A stretch of 64,000 nt of DNA from Lepisosteus oculatus (lineage: Eukaryota; Chordata; Actinopteri; Semionotiformes; Lepisosteidae), in contig NC_090697.1 in the NCBI RefSeq assembly GCF_040954835.1, forward strand, positions 37,570,788-37,634,787, read 5' to 3'. Shown one piece after another: positions 22,586-32,079 of the stretch. The notes beneath the pieces were generated by a model. It made no database searches, was not told where the DNA came from, and saw only the letters and a list, made by a program, of their open reading frames with translations. Numbering within the stretch: the first letter of the stretch is position 1; the number at the start of each line of letters is the position of its first letter. Made by a program: the position numbers and the translations under genes.

Positions 22586-23650
22586 ATTACTCTCCCCAGA
22601 AGTGGTCATCCAACACAAATCACTCCAAGAGCAAGGTGTATAATATTCCGGGAGATCACAAAGAACACTGGGGTAACGTCTAAGGATCTGCAGGCCTCTT
22701 CCACTGGCTAATGTTGGTGTTCAAGGGTCCACCATCAGGCACTGAACAATAACAATATGCATGGGAGGATAGCAAGGAGGAAGCCACTACTCCCAAAGAA
22801 GAACATTGCTGACCATATAAAGTTTGTTAAAGACCACCTGGATGAGCCAGAAGACTACTGGAAGAATGTTCTATAGACAGATGAGTCGAAAATAGAACCT
22901 TTTGGCTTAAATGAGAAACGTTATGTTTCAAGAAAACCAAATACTACATTCTAACATAAGAACCTCATCCCAACTGTGAAACATGGTGGTGGCAGTATCA
23001 TGATTTGGGGCCGTTTTGCTGCCATGGGACCAGGACGGCTTGCCATCATTGACAGAACTATGAATTCTGGATTGTACCAGCACATTCTACAGGAGAATGT
23101 CAGAGTATCCGTCTGTGAACTGAAGCTCAACAGAAGGTGGGTCTTGCAGCAAGACAACGACCCTAAACACACAAGTCAGGCTACCAAAGAAAGGTTGAAG
23201 CAGAAGTCAAAGTCCAGACATTGATCCAATAGAAATGTTGTGGCAGGATCTGAAGCGGGGAGTTCATGCAAGAAAGCCCACCAGTATCACTGAGTTGAAG
23301 CAGTGCTGTAAGGAGGAATGCCAAAGGAGGACAAAATTCCTCCAAGCTGATGTGCAGGACTGATCAACAGTTACCTTAAACGTTTGGTTGAAGTCATTGC
23401 TGCTCAAAAGGGTCACACCCGTTACTGAAAGCACAGGTTCACATACTTTTTCTGACAAAGACATTTAATGTTGGATCATTTTGATCAATAAATGAATGAA
23501 AAAGTATTTTCTTTTGTGTGTAATTTGTTTTATTGGGTTCTCTTTATCTATTTTTAGGACTTAGATGAAGATCTGATCACATTTTAGGTCACATTTATGC
23601 AGAAATTCAGAAAATTCTAAAGGGTTCACAAACTTTCTAGCACCACTGTA

Positions 23651-23936
23651 TGCTGACAACAATATAGATACTGCATACAAATGATAGGGTCAGTAGGTTT
23701 CATTGAATAATGACACGGGTCCACTTTCCCGATACAGAGTACAGAGCAGAGAAGACAGAGGGTACACAGAGAGCACATTTCAGGTGAGTTTTCCGTTGTG
23801 TTGTATGATTTCAACTAGATGGGTATCAGATCATTTGCCTTACTACAACACATTATTTCCTTTATCAAAGCCAAAATAAATTCAATTCCAGAGCACTTAA
23901 ATATTTGTCAAGCTGGTTTTAATCATTTGGTTCATG
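23651..23936 (-). other. ECHDC1: ECHDC1 3' UTR (approximate)
   Basis: Non-coding sequence directly follows the ECHDC1 stop on the minus strand. I see no clear AATAAA before the Tc1-like element begins at 23650 (minus-strand order), so the 3' UTR may run into that element. Confidence 0.4.
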
Positions 23937-24342
23937 TCACTTGTGTTTTGGACGTTGTGCTAAAGCTTCAACGTTGGCAGGTCCACCCCACACACTTCCA
24001 AAGACCTCTTTTTCTGTTTTTAAGGCCTCATCACTGGTCAGTTCTCTCCCAGACAGCACCACTTTTTTAATTGATCTGATCACAGCTGCTGGTCCCTTGG
24101 TGAAATCACTTAACCACTTCAATGCATCTTCCAAGGGTCTTCCCTCTTCATTAGATACCAGAATATCATCTGCTAATCTTGTCTGAAGTGCCAAATCTGG
24201 ATCCACCTTACATGCCGTACTCAAAATTTTTAGGGCATTTTGGCTTCCAACAATGCGGACTAACCTAGCTCCTCCTCCCCAGCCAGGGACTAAACCCATG
24301 TGCTTATGAACAAATCGAATTTCACTCCCGGGTGCCATCAGC
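23937..24342 (-). CDS. ECHDC1: ECHDC1 coding exon 5 (terminal)
   Basis: The acceptor TTTCATAG ends at 24343. One base completes an Arg codon started in exon 4, then LMAPGSEIRFVHKHMG follows, and the exon ends in a TGA at 23939-23937. It encodes residues 169-303, the C-terminal crotonase half and trimerisation helices. Confidence 0.95.
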
Positions 24343-27300
24343 CTATGAAAGAAAACATCAGGTCCATTATAAAAAAAATAGAAAAAACAATATTTTAATT
24401 TTCTATATTAGCACTATACTCTACTGTACAAAATAAACTAAATTCACACATTAATTTTCAAATACTACTGATATTCACAAGAAACAAAGTTATCTATTGA
24501 GCAGCACTATATGATGACACTTAATGAGAATTATACTATAGTATTAGTACTTAATTCTGTGAAATATTTCTCTTTTGATAAGTTCAAATAAACTTTTTAG
24601 AAACAGTGAAAAACCCTTACAGTACCTAGTATAACAGTTTAAAATCAAAGATTCACTAAAGTTCATGCAAGTGCTACTAACCAATCAAAGTGCCTCCTGT
24701 TCTCATTTTTAAAAGTACTTCTCGTACTTTCCAATAGAAATGCTGATGAGAATGGAATTCAAAAGGATTCACTGTTTCCCATTTTATATTTGTGCTACCT
24801 TCTTGTAACACTCTGTGCCTGCCTATATTAAACCACAATTAAAACATCCATCAGGTGTTTTCTTGGTCTTAAATTTTGCATTTTTGAATTTCTATTGCAC
24901 CTTCTACAGTGTTTGCTAATCCTCCTGTTTTGGTTTCATCTGCACACTTCACTAGTTCATTGGTTGCATAAGAAAAATCAATATATATATTAGCAAGAAC
25001 GTTTTTTTAATGGTCTATAAATATTTATATATTTTTTGTTTAATTGGTAAAATATCATCAATTAATCTTAAGTGTTTCTAGTAGCTCTGCCTCTCTAATG
25101 CAAATATTATGCAAGTTAGAGTTTTGTCTTTCTATAGACTGAAAGTGTTATCAAAATCTTCTTTCGTAAATTTCATGAGTGAAATATTTAACACATCAGC
25201 CTTTTCTTTCTCAATATCTAAAACTTTCCATAATTATCTCTGAGACACTTCATCAAAGAGGTGTTACTAAGTAATGTCTGACTTATAACACCTGATTTGC
25301 CCAAACTTTTGAACATGCCACATTCACTCTTTTTTTTCCAATCTGTTCAATTCAGCAAATAAATCGTAATTGTGTATTAAAATTTGCAGAAATATGACGT
25401 TTCATTTTTGTGCACTGCAGAGGTTATGTTAACTACTTTTCACTTAGAGTTATGGTGAAACATGCAATTTGATCAGGGGTGCCCAAACAGTTGTAAAGTT
25501 TGTGTTCAACTGTATATATAAAGAGAGTTGGTTACTTCAGAGGTAATTTAGGTGTGTCAAAGCAAGGGGGTGAATACTTATGCATTCAATTTGTTTCAAT
25601 ATGTTTTTTATTTTTAATGAATATAGTAAAATGTCTGGATTTTTTTTTTCACTTTGACATTATAGAGTACTTTGTTGATGAGTTGCAAAAAGTCTCAGTT
25701 AAATATATCATGGTTCCGTGCTGTAACACAAAATGTGAAAAAGTCCAAGGGAGGTGAATACTTTTCCAAGGCACTGCATGATCCCATAAATTATTAAATA
25801 GGCTACAGGAGAAATAATGGTTTCTCTTTTTATTCACCAATGAACGGCGATATTTTTAGTATACTGTTCTTGCCTCATTTTTAAAGAAAATGTCTGTCTA
25901 TATTTCTGTATAATTACTGATTATTCAATAATCACTCAGATTCACCAGGTTATTGTTCTTCACCTCAGCGGGTAAACCTGAATTAGACCAAGGAAGAACA
26001 CTTAAAAAGAGACATAGCTCATGACTTATTTGCATCCATCCATTTTCTAACCCTTTCATCCAGTTCAGGGTGTAGGGGAGTTGGGGCCTATCCCGGCAAG
26101 CAATGGGTGCAAGGCAGGGTACACCCTGGACAGGACACTCCTTATAGTACTCAGGCCCTGGGTTCAATTCCTGGGGTGCTCATTGCTCTCTTCTATGTTA
26201 TACCTGTGATCATGTGGGTTTCTGACAAGTTCTCTGGTTTCCTCCCACAGTCCAAACACATACTGGTAGGTTAACTGGCTTCTGGGAAAACTAGCCCCGG
26301 TGTGAGTATGTGTGTGAATGTGTGTGCCCTGTGATAGACTGTCTTTCCATCCAGGGTGTATACTGCCTTGTTCTTATGACTTGCTAGAATAGTCGTCACC
26401 TCCCCCATGACCCTGTATTGAATGAAGAATTGAGATCGGTCTAGCAGCCATTATGTAACCACAGGCCTAATACACAGCAGCTCAGGAAGAGAAACAAGAA
26501 CATGTTTTGTTAATTGAACCCAGAAGATAGTTTAGGAAAGCCAGATTGTACAAGAAAAGGATGTAATTTAGCCAGGACATCAGAGATCTGGTGAAACACC
26601 TGTACTCTTTAGAAAATTGCCTTGAGATCCTAAATGATCAAGTAGTTAAGACCTCTGTTTAATGTCTCATCCTAAGGACAACATCTCTTACATCAGAATA
26701 TTCATGATCACCACACTGGAAAATTGATACACCAGCAACAATTACTGAAGCACCTTGATTCTCCTTAAAGGTCTCCCACACCAGTAATGACCAGGCCAGC
26801 CTCAGCTGTTGATTTGACAAGATCATACAGTACATGTTGATGGAGCTTTAGGTATTTTTTATGTAACACTTGTAAAAAGGGACTCCTGGTCTTACCTAAA
26901 ATCACAGGCTGTAGTGAGTTCTGCTCCACCACCTAATGCTTTTCCCTCCACTAGAGCCACACTTATTAGAGGCAGTCTGCACTAGAAAAAAAATATTGGT
27001 AGCATGTAATTCATTAAATGTTAACTGAAATACAGTAGAACAATATAGTTAAACATTACACCATTTCTTGAATCAGTCACATTAATGATTAGGCAATATT
27101 ATCTTGTTTCTTCCATCCTACCTACAATCAATTCTCATTCAGTTTTTCCTTCACGTTAAATTAAAATTACATCCCATTGAAATGGATTTCTGTTTTCCCA
27201 AAGATAAGAACACAGGGCCAAAAACATCTATTCCCCGTTTAACACTTCTGCTGCTTTGAATAATTTAACATCTAAACTCTACTAGGTAAAAACAGAACAT

Positions 27301-30300
27301 GATGATTTTAAAGAGTGTGTTAAAGTAGAAAATAAACTGTGTTTGCACTACAGAATCTGTTATAACTGAACATTTGTGCGTAAAAATGTGATAGCATAAA
27401 GTTTGGTCCTTTTACAGCACTCCATAAGATTTGATTACAAAAATATCAAAACAGAAAAAGTATTTTTGCAAAAAAAATTAAAAGAGACTGTTATCCAAAC
27501 TTGCAACCCAGTATTTTACCTCAGAAGTTGTGTCAACGTGTTCTGCATGAACATGCACATCTTCATCCCATCCTACAAGATTTTAAGGAAAAAAATTCAA
27601 TTCTTGCAATGCTTAATATGTCAGTTTTCTTTCATATGTAAAATGTAATTTGTCTTAAACATTCCATCTAGAACTCCAGAAAGCAGCAGGAAAAAAGAAC
27701 ATCTTGCTTTGTTAAGATTGGTGGACAGCAAAAATAAAATAAACCCAAGCCACATGTTCAAAAGATTAATATTGCAGATTCTTTGTCAGGCGTCTCCAAC
27801 TCTGGGTCTGGAAGGCCCTAGTAAAGGTTCTCTGGGTAGCCTTTGAATTATCAATTTAGAGAGACCTGCACCTATTTGCCTAAGATCAATTTAGCAGGTA
27901 ATGTGTTCACTTAAGTAATTTAGAAATTATTTGGAATAAAAATCAGAATATTAAATAGACGTTAAATACTACTACACCTTCATTGAAACATAACTTGTTT
28001 AATCAAATGCTTAAAGAAGTGATTTAGGGTGATTTAAAGTAGTGGTTCTCAAACTGTGGTACGCGTACTAGGAGTGGTACGTGGAACGCCGCCAGCTGGT
28101 ACGCCATATGACCCTGGAACTTTGGTGTGTGCGCTTGACCCGTTTGACCTGCTGCCCCCTCTGAAAGACACAGTCACTCAGAATGACTGAAATGGCGGAT
28201 TATATCAAAAGTACACTGGTAGAGTGCGTTAAGATGAGCAGATGCTTTTCACTACAATTAGATGAGACTGTAGTCGATTTGGCCAATTTGCTTGTTTTAC
28301 GTTAGATACTGTACGAATTTGAGGGTCCGTCCAATGAGGACTTTCTGTTCCTGTAGTACCAACAGGAACTACAGGAGACCACATATTTCAGCTTCTGAAT
28401 AAATTTATCAAAGAGAATGACATAGACTGGATAAAATGTGTCGGAGTTTGTACGGACGGTGCTAGAGCGATGACAAACCGACACAGTGGTGCAGTTGCAT
28501 GAATTAGAGAAGTTGCTCCAGAAATGAATGGACGCATTGCAACATCCACCGTGAGACCTTTGCTGTCAAGAAAATGGCAGGTGATTTAAAATCTGTTAGA
28601 CTGTTGTGAATTGTATCAAGGCTTGAAAAATGAATTCACATCTGCTTTGCTCGACTAAACAGGCTCACCCCTCTCACTGAAATGGTGCTTTTTTATTGTT
28701 TATTTTTATTTGTTGTTGTTCCTGTTTTTTTTCTGTAAAGCGCTGTGAGAAGCCACCTTTAAAGGCGCTGTATCAAATAAAGTTTATTACTATAATATTT
28801 ATTATATGTGTATGTGAGTGTGTGCACGCACGTGCGCTCATGTTTCTCATTGAGAATTTCTGGGGTTCCTATGAGAAGATGACTTGTAGGTGGTACTTGG
28901 ATGCTTTGGTTTGATCAGGGGTGGTACCTGGTCCAAAAAGTTTGAGAACCACTGATTTAAAGAATAACTGGACTAAGGCATTCCCGGCAAACCCTGGTCT
29001 ACAGTGTGTGGATGGCTTTAAAACAAACTTATTTTAAATACTGAAGGGGACAATTTAGAGAAGAAAATGTCAGGCACTGGTTATATTTACAAGAAAACAT
29101 TTACAATTTCCATAGAGATGATCCTCCAGAAGGACCACATAACTGCTGGATTTCATTCCAGCTGAACCTGATGACCTGATTGAAGCCTTAATTGAACTAA
29201 AAAGTTGATTGATTGAAATATTTGCATGTTTTTATTTCTACTTAATAGTCTGGAATTTCATTTTAGTTTAAATTTAACATGAAAATGAAAAATTAACAAT
29301 GATATAATAGTTAAAAGGAAATATCTTTACATGTTTATGAGCTGAAAATGATTTGTAAAAATCACATTTAACCTAATGATAAAAAAATCAAATTAAACCT
29401 AGCTGAAAGCATTCAGTTTGTTCATGCTGGATCCCCTGCTCTTGATTAGTTTTAATTCTTGTGGCTTTGAAGCAAGGCTTATTAGTCTACAATTATATGT
29501 TACCACCCTTTAATAATGTTTTTTAGATCTTTTGTATGGATAGACATTACTTTAGCAAATGTGATACAATAAAAATATACATTATTTTAAATTAGAAATG
29601 AAACCACTGCCCTGTGACTTTTTTAACATCCATAAAACCATAAGAAACATTACCAATGACTGACTGACATTCAACCTAGCTCACTTAGCTAATCGATCTG
29701 AGGCTGTAATCACTCATTGAAACAGGAAAGGGCATCAGCTTGAGTAACTTGTTCCAGGCTCCCACAACTAAATTGTTGAAACAATTTCTCAGTTTTCTAC
29801 ATGATCTGTTGGTGCATAACACCACTCATGTGTCACCCAGGTGCTCAGTGATGGATGAAGTAGGCGCAGTTCTATAATTAAAATGCTTTAGAATCTTTTG
29901 GGATGAAAAGTGCTATATAAATGCAATAAATATTAACATTAAAAATATTAATATTGTAATATTTTTCAGATAATGTTCACAACTGTAAGGCACAATATAA
30001 ACTAAAAACTGTTTATTGCTTTGTCTATTGTTCAACAAGCACTGTTACACAAGGAATGTAAAAAATAAGTCCTACCTGACAACTGGATAGTGCTCTGACT
30101 GCATTTAAATCTGAACCTGAACAGAAAGTATTGGCTGTTCCCTGTACAATAAGACCTTTTCCCTCTGTCCATTGTTCAAGTTGATCAATTCTGTCCTTCA
30201 GTTGTATCATCATTGTACCTGTCAAAGTAAGGAACATGGTTTCTGAAATCTTTCATTCCTGGAAGTTGCTGCACTAACTGGAACAGGCCTCACAAAATCA

Positions 30301-30888
30301 GCACTTTATTCCTTATCTCTCCAATACATACTGCTGGGTATTTATGAAAAAAGCAGTATGTATGGTATTATACTGTACAGTCTCAAAACGTTCCAAAACT
30401 CTACAAAGCATTGAGTGTCCTCTCCTTTATACTGTATGATTTTACTAGTGTAATATGCATAATTGTTTTAGTTAATCTGTAACTAAATTCAATATGAAAA
30501 TATTTTCTCTTAACTTTTCTTCACTTTTAATATATATATTCTATAGTATGTATCAAAAACACAAGTCACAGAAAATGAAATATAAATTGACAGAATGCAA
30601 ATTAACTTTATTTATAATACAATTTTAAATGAGAAATGATCAAACAAAAACATTGATACCTGTGAATGCATTCTTGTGATTGGGGTTGTTTATAGTAAGA
30701 ACTGCAATGCCACTGTCCTGCTTGATGAGGTCAACTGATCCTCCAGGGAATGCCTGAAGCTTTTCTTTGATCTCTTCTTCATTAAAACAACTGGCATTTG
30801 TGTAGATGGCCTTGCTCCTTTTCTGAAAAACTACTAATACATTCTGTGTTTTCTGAAGGAGGCGAATACCAATATTCTGCAGTGCCAT
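23937..30888 (-). CDS. ECHDC1: ECHDC1, ethylmalonyl-CoA decarboxylase, five coding exons, complete
   Basis: ECHDC1 is a cytosolic metabolite-repair enzyme of the crotonase (enoyl-CoA hydratase) superfamily. It decarboxylates ethylmalonyl-CoA, a side product of acetyl-CoA carboxylase, to butyryl-CoA. Coding exons on the minus strand are 30888-30660, 30218-30076, 27572-27520, 26976-26896 and 24342-23937. Their lengths sum to 912 bases, giving 303 residues plus TGA, close to the human 301-307. All junctions keep frame and use AG/GT signals. The crotonase oxyanion-hole segments are visible: CSGSDL at about residues 109-114 and ALGGGAEL at about 155-162. The C-terminal half has FVHKHMGLVPGWGG and the conserved VWGGPANVEALA near the end. 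There is no peroxisomal SKL-type end (it ends KHK), which fits a cytosolic protein. Introns carry hAT, Tc1-like, SINE and LINE copies, but none touches an exon. The gene looks intact. Confidence 0.95.
25290..25780 (-). mobile_element. Nested Tc1-like terminal-repeat remnants
   Basis: From 25780 back to about 25500 (minus strand) the sequence starts TGCAGTGCCTTGGAAAAGTA and carries the CTATAATGTCAAAGTGAAAA block typical of a Tc1-like terminal repeat. From about 25495 a second, different end (ACTGTTTGGGCACCCCTGATC) begins and runs to a TTTGGGCAAATCAGG block near 25300. No transposase is present. These are short non-autonomous leftovers. Confidence 0.55.
26036..26450 (+). repeat. tRNA-derived SINE, composite with an inverted tail at its 5' side
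   Basis: Positions 26037-26145 are a reversed SINE tail (CCATTTTCTAACCC... through CAGGGTACACCCTGG). From about 26150 a 5'-truncated forward copy follows, starting near CTCAGGCCCTGGGTTCAATTCC. It continues through the TGTTxT...CCTCCCACAGTCCAAACACA body to a forward tail ending near GACCCTGTATTGAATGAAG (26440). No clear target duplication was found. Confidence 0.7.
26560..26830 (-). repeat. Diverged 5S-SINE-related repeat
   Basis: Shares order and wording with the body of the 5S-derived SINEs: TTTAGCCAGGACATC, then CACCTGTACTCTTTAGAAAA, then GAGATCCTAAATGATCA, then TCTCATCCTAAGGACAA, then a weakened 5S-like block near 26770 (AGGTCTCCCACACCAGTAATGACCAGGC). It is much older than the other copies. 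Confidence 0.55.
26896..26976 (-). CDS. ECHDC1: ECHDC1 coding exon 4
   Basis: An 81-base exon. The acceptor is TGCAG at 26980-26977, chosen over an upstream TAG because it joins exon 3 in frame. It encodes LPLISVALVEGKALGGGAEL and then TTACDF, containing the second oxyanion-hole glycines (157-159). The donor is TTTAG|GTAAG. Confidence 0.95.
27520..27572 (-). CDS. ECHDC1: ECHDC1 coding exon 3
   Basis: A 53-base exon, acceptor CTTGTAG and donor CTGAG|GTAAA. It encodes DGMKMCMFMQNTLTQLL plus two bases of an Arg codon completed by exon 4. It is too short to stand out as an open frame and was found by looking for the segment missing between exons 2 and 4. Confidence 0.93.
28040..28954 (+). mobile_element. 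hAT-superfamily DNA transposon remnant with perfect 8-bp target duplication
   Basis: Imperfect terminal repeats (TAGTGGTTCTCAAACTGTGG at the left; AAAAAGTTTGAGAACCACTG at the right) are flanked by ATTTAAAG at 28032-28039 and 28955-28962, the 8-bp duplication expected of hAT elements. Inside, broken frames at about 28250-28570 give LQLDETVVDLANLLVLR, SEFVRTVL and RHSGAVA-like pieces resembling the DDE region of hAT transposases related to the ZBED5/FAM200 group. The transposase is disrupted by stops. A LINE/SINE L2-type 3' tail (28685-28797) is inserted in it. Confidence 0.85.
28685..28797 (+). repeat. L2-type 3' tail nested in the hAT element
   Basis: Contains TGTAAAGCGCTGTGAGAAG and then CACCTTTAAAGGCGCTGTAT, ending in an A/T-rich AATAAAGTTTATTACTATAA run. 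Only the 3' end of an L2 LINE or L2-tailed SINE is present. Confidence 0.75.
30076..30218 (-). CDS. ECHDC1: ECHDC1 coding exon 2
   Basis: A 143-base exon, acceptor TTTGACAG and donor GTCAG|GTAGGA. Two bases complete a Gly codon from exon 1, then the exon encodes TMMIQLKDRIDQLEQWTEG and continues to the NTFCSGSDLNAV oxyanion-hole segment and ALSSCQ. Confidence 0.95.
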
Positions 30889-30889
30889 T
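30660..30889 (-). CDS. ECHDC1: ECHDC1 coding exon 1 (start exon)
   Basis: The acceptor TTATTTCAG leaves a single untranslated base before the ATG at 30888-30886, so the leader is in an upstream exon. It encodes 76 residues plus one base, with PGGSVDLIKQDSGIAVLTIN and NPNHKNAFTG marking the start of the crotonase fold. The first 30 or so residues are variable in the family. Confidence 0.93.
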
Positions 30890-31229
30890 CTGAAATAATA
30901 AATTAATATTAGAGAGGAGAATGTGATGAAAAAAACTATGTTTTATATAACTGATCCAAATTCAAAATGCATTATAAGATTAAATCATTACTAACTTAAC
31001 AGTTAGGATATTAAGTCCCAGTTCTTCTGGAACATTTTAAAAAGGTAACAGCATCATTGATCATTTTACAAAATTAAATCTAACACTATTTACAAAATTG
31101 GCATCCCAGAGGCCTGCTTTCTTATTTTCCATGAAAACCTAGATTGCTAACCCTGTAATTTAAACCCTTTGAAGCTAAAGAACCCTATAAATTCAGGTGC
31201 TCCAATATGAATGGGAATGCATGCACTAA

Positions 31230-31560
31230 CCAGGAGAGAACGTCTTTAGTCTGGTGATTTCACTTGAAAATCAGAGTTTTCTAAAACAAGACAGCAAGCT
31301 CTCAATGTTCAAATACATAGCTAGATTCAAGGTTGATCAGAACAAGGTTATTCTTCTGATTCTTCTCTCTCTCTGCTCCCTTTCTTTCTTCTTCTCTTCT
31401 CCTCTTTCTTGTCTCTCTTTTCCCCGTTTCTGCCTAACTTTTAGTCTGTGTTTCTAGACTGTTTGTACTCTTAATGATTTACCAATTCATTAATTAACTG
31501 GGGTAAACTAGTTTCATTATTGTCCCTTGAATTGCCTACAAGATAGTAAATACCTTTTCT
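31230..31560. repeat. Unclassified interspersed repeat, LTR-like (family with 48880 and 55600)
   Basis: Shares the order AGTTTTCTAAAACAAGACAG, GCAAGCT, a TCTCTCTC/TTTCTTC-rich block, and AATGATTTACCAATTCATTAATTAAC with stretches near 48880-49260 and 55600-55900. The common order suggests one old retroelement end. No ends were defined. Confidence 0.4.
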
Positions 31561-31644
31561 CCTACCGATTGTTTCTTATCTTTTTGTGATCACTGTAATA
31601 GTATTTTAATGTATTTAATTTGCTCAATCAAACAGCAAAGACTA

Positions 31645-32012
31645 TGAGGTGCCGTTTAGGCCATTATTCAAACTTTACCTCTCATATACACACATATTAC
31701 TCTCACGTACACACAAAAAGCTCTCACATTCTCTAGTTTTACCTCTTACATACACATAAAACACTCTCACATTCACTAGTTTCACCTCGCACATATACAT
31801 AAAACACTCCTTCACAATGTGAACGCGAGCGGCAAAACTAGTGAATGTGATGCATTTTATGTGTGTGTAAGAGGTAAAATGGAGAGTGTAAGAGCATTTT
31901 ATATGAATGTGAGAAGTAAAATGGAGAGTGTGAGAGCATTTTGTGTGTATGTGAGAGCAATTTGTGTGTGTATAAGAGGTAAAGTTTGAATAATGGCCTA
32001 AACCGCACCTCA
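31645..32012. mobile_element. Long foldback (near-palindromic) element, TA target duplication
   Basis: The two ends are inverted copies of about 38 bases, starting TGAGGTGCCGTTTAGGCC at 31645 and ending in the complement at 32012, with TA on both sides (31643-31644 and 32013-32014). The interior is also largely self-complementary, made of alternating ACACTCTCACATTC- and GAATGTGAGAG-type modules around a GAACGCGAGCGGC centre near 31826. Expressed as RNA it would fold into one long hairpin. It encodes nothing convincing. TA ends point to a Tc1/mariner-type miniature element. Confidence 0.75.
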
Positions 32013-32079
32013 TAAACTACTGCAATAACAACATAGATTTATGTCAAACACTAATCCACTGATCTGTGTATTTCTATGC

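Larger units (their letters stand above)
21431..23650 (+). mobile_element. Tc1-like DNA transposon, inactive, broken by two later insertions
   Basis: Terminal inverted repeats of about 210 bp begin TACAGTGGAGCTAGAAAGT at 21431 and end in the complement of that (CTTTCTAGCACCACTGTA) at 23650, with TA at both ends as expected for Tc1 target sites. The transposase is recognisable in pieces. The N-terminal MPRSKEISE...WKKVTKQFLKTLGF segment is at 21800-21900. From 22590 there is the VVIQHKSLQEQG-like part, and then KHGGGSIMIWGRFAAMGPG, the QQDNDPKHTSQ catalytic block at about 23150, and DIDPIEMLWQDLKRGV at about 23218-23262. Stops and frameshifts throughout show it is dead. It is interrupted by a reversed tandem-repeat piece (about 21904-22133) and an LTR (22178-22585). 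Confidence 0.92.
24343..26895 (-). other. ECHDC1: ECHDC1 intron 4 with repeat remnants
   Basis: A spliced-out interval with a strong donor (TTTAG|GTAAG) and acceptor. It contains remnants of an unclassified long repeat (about 24880-25330), nested Tc1-like terminal repeats (about 25290-25780), a composite tRNA-SINE (26036-26450) and a diverged 5S-SINE (about 26560-26830). The remaining sequence is unremarkable. Confidence 0.7.
27573..30075 (-). other. ECHDC1: ECHDC1 intron 2 carrying a hAT element
   Basis: Intron between exons 2 and 3. The hAT element at 28040-28954 is the main repeat. About 29400-29945 resembles parts of an unclassified long repeat also seen near 32.1, 33.0 and 37.7 kb. The rest is AT-rich. 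Confidence 0.7.

Noticed and set aside
31675..32013. 112-codon His/Cys/Thr-rich frame with repeated TSYTHIKC-like units, looking like a novel repeat protein.
   Set aside because: It is translation of the foldback element's modular repeats; the periodicity is explained by the DNA structure.
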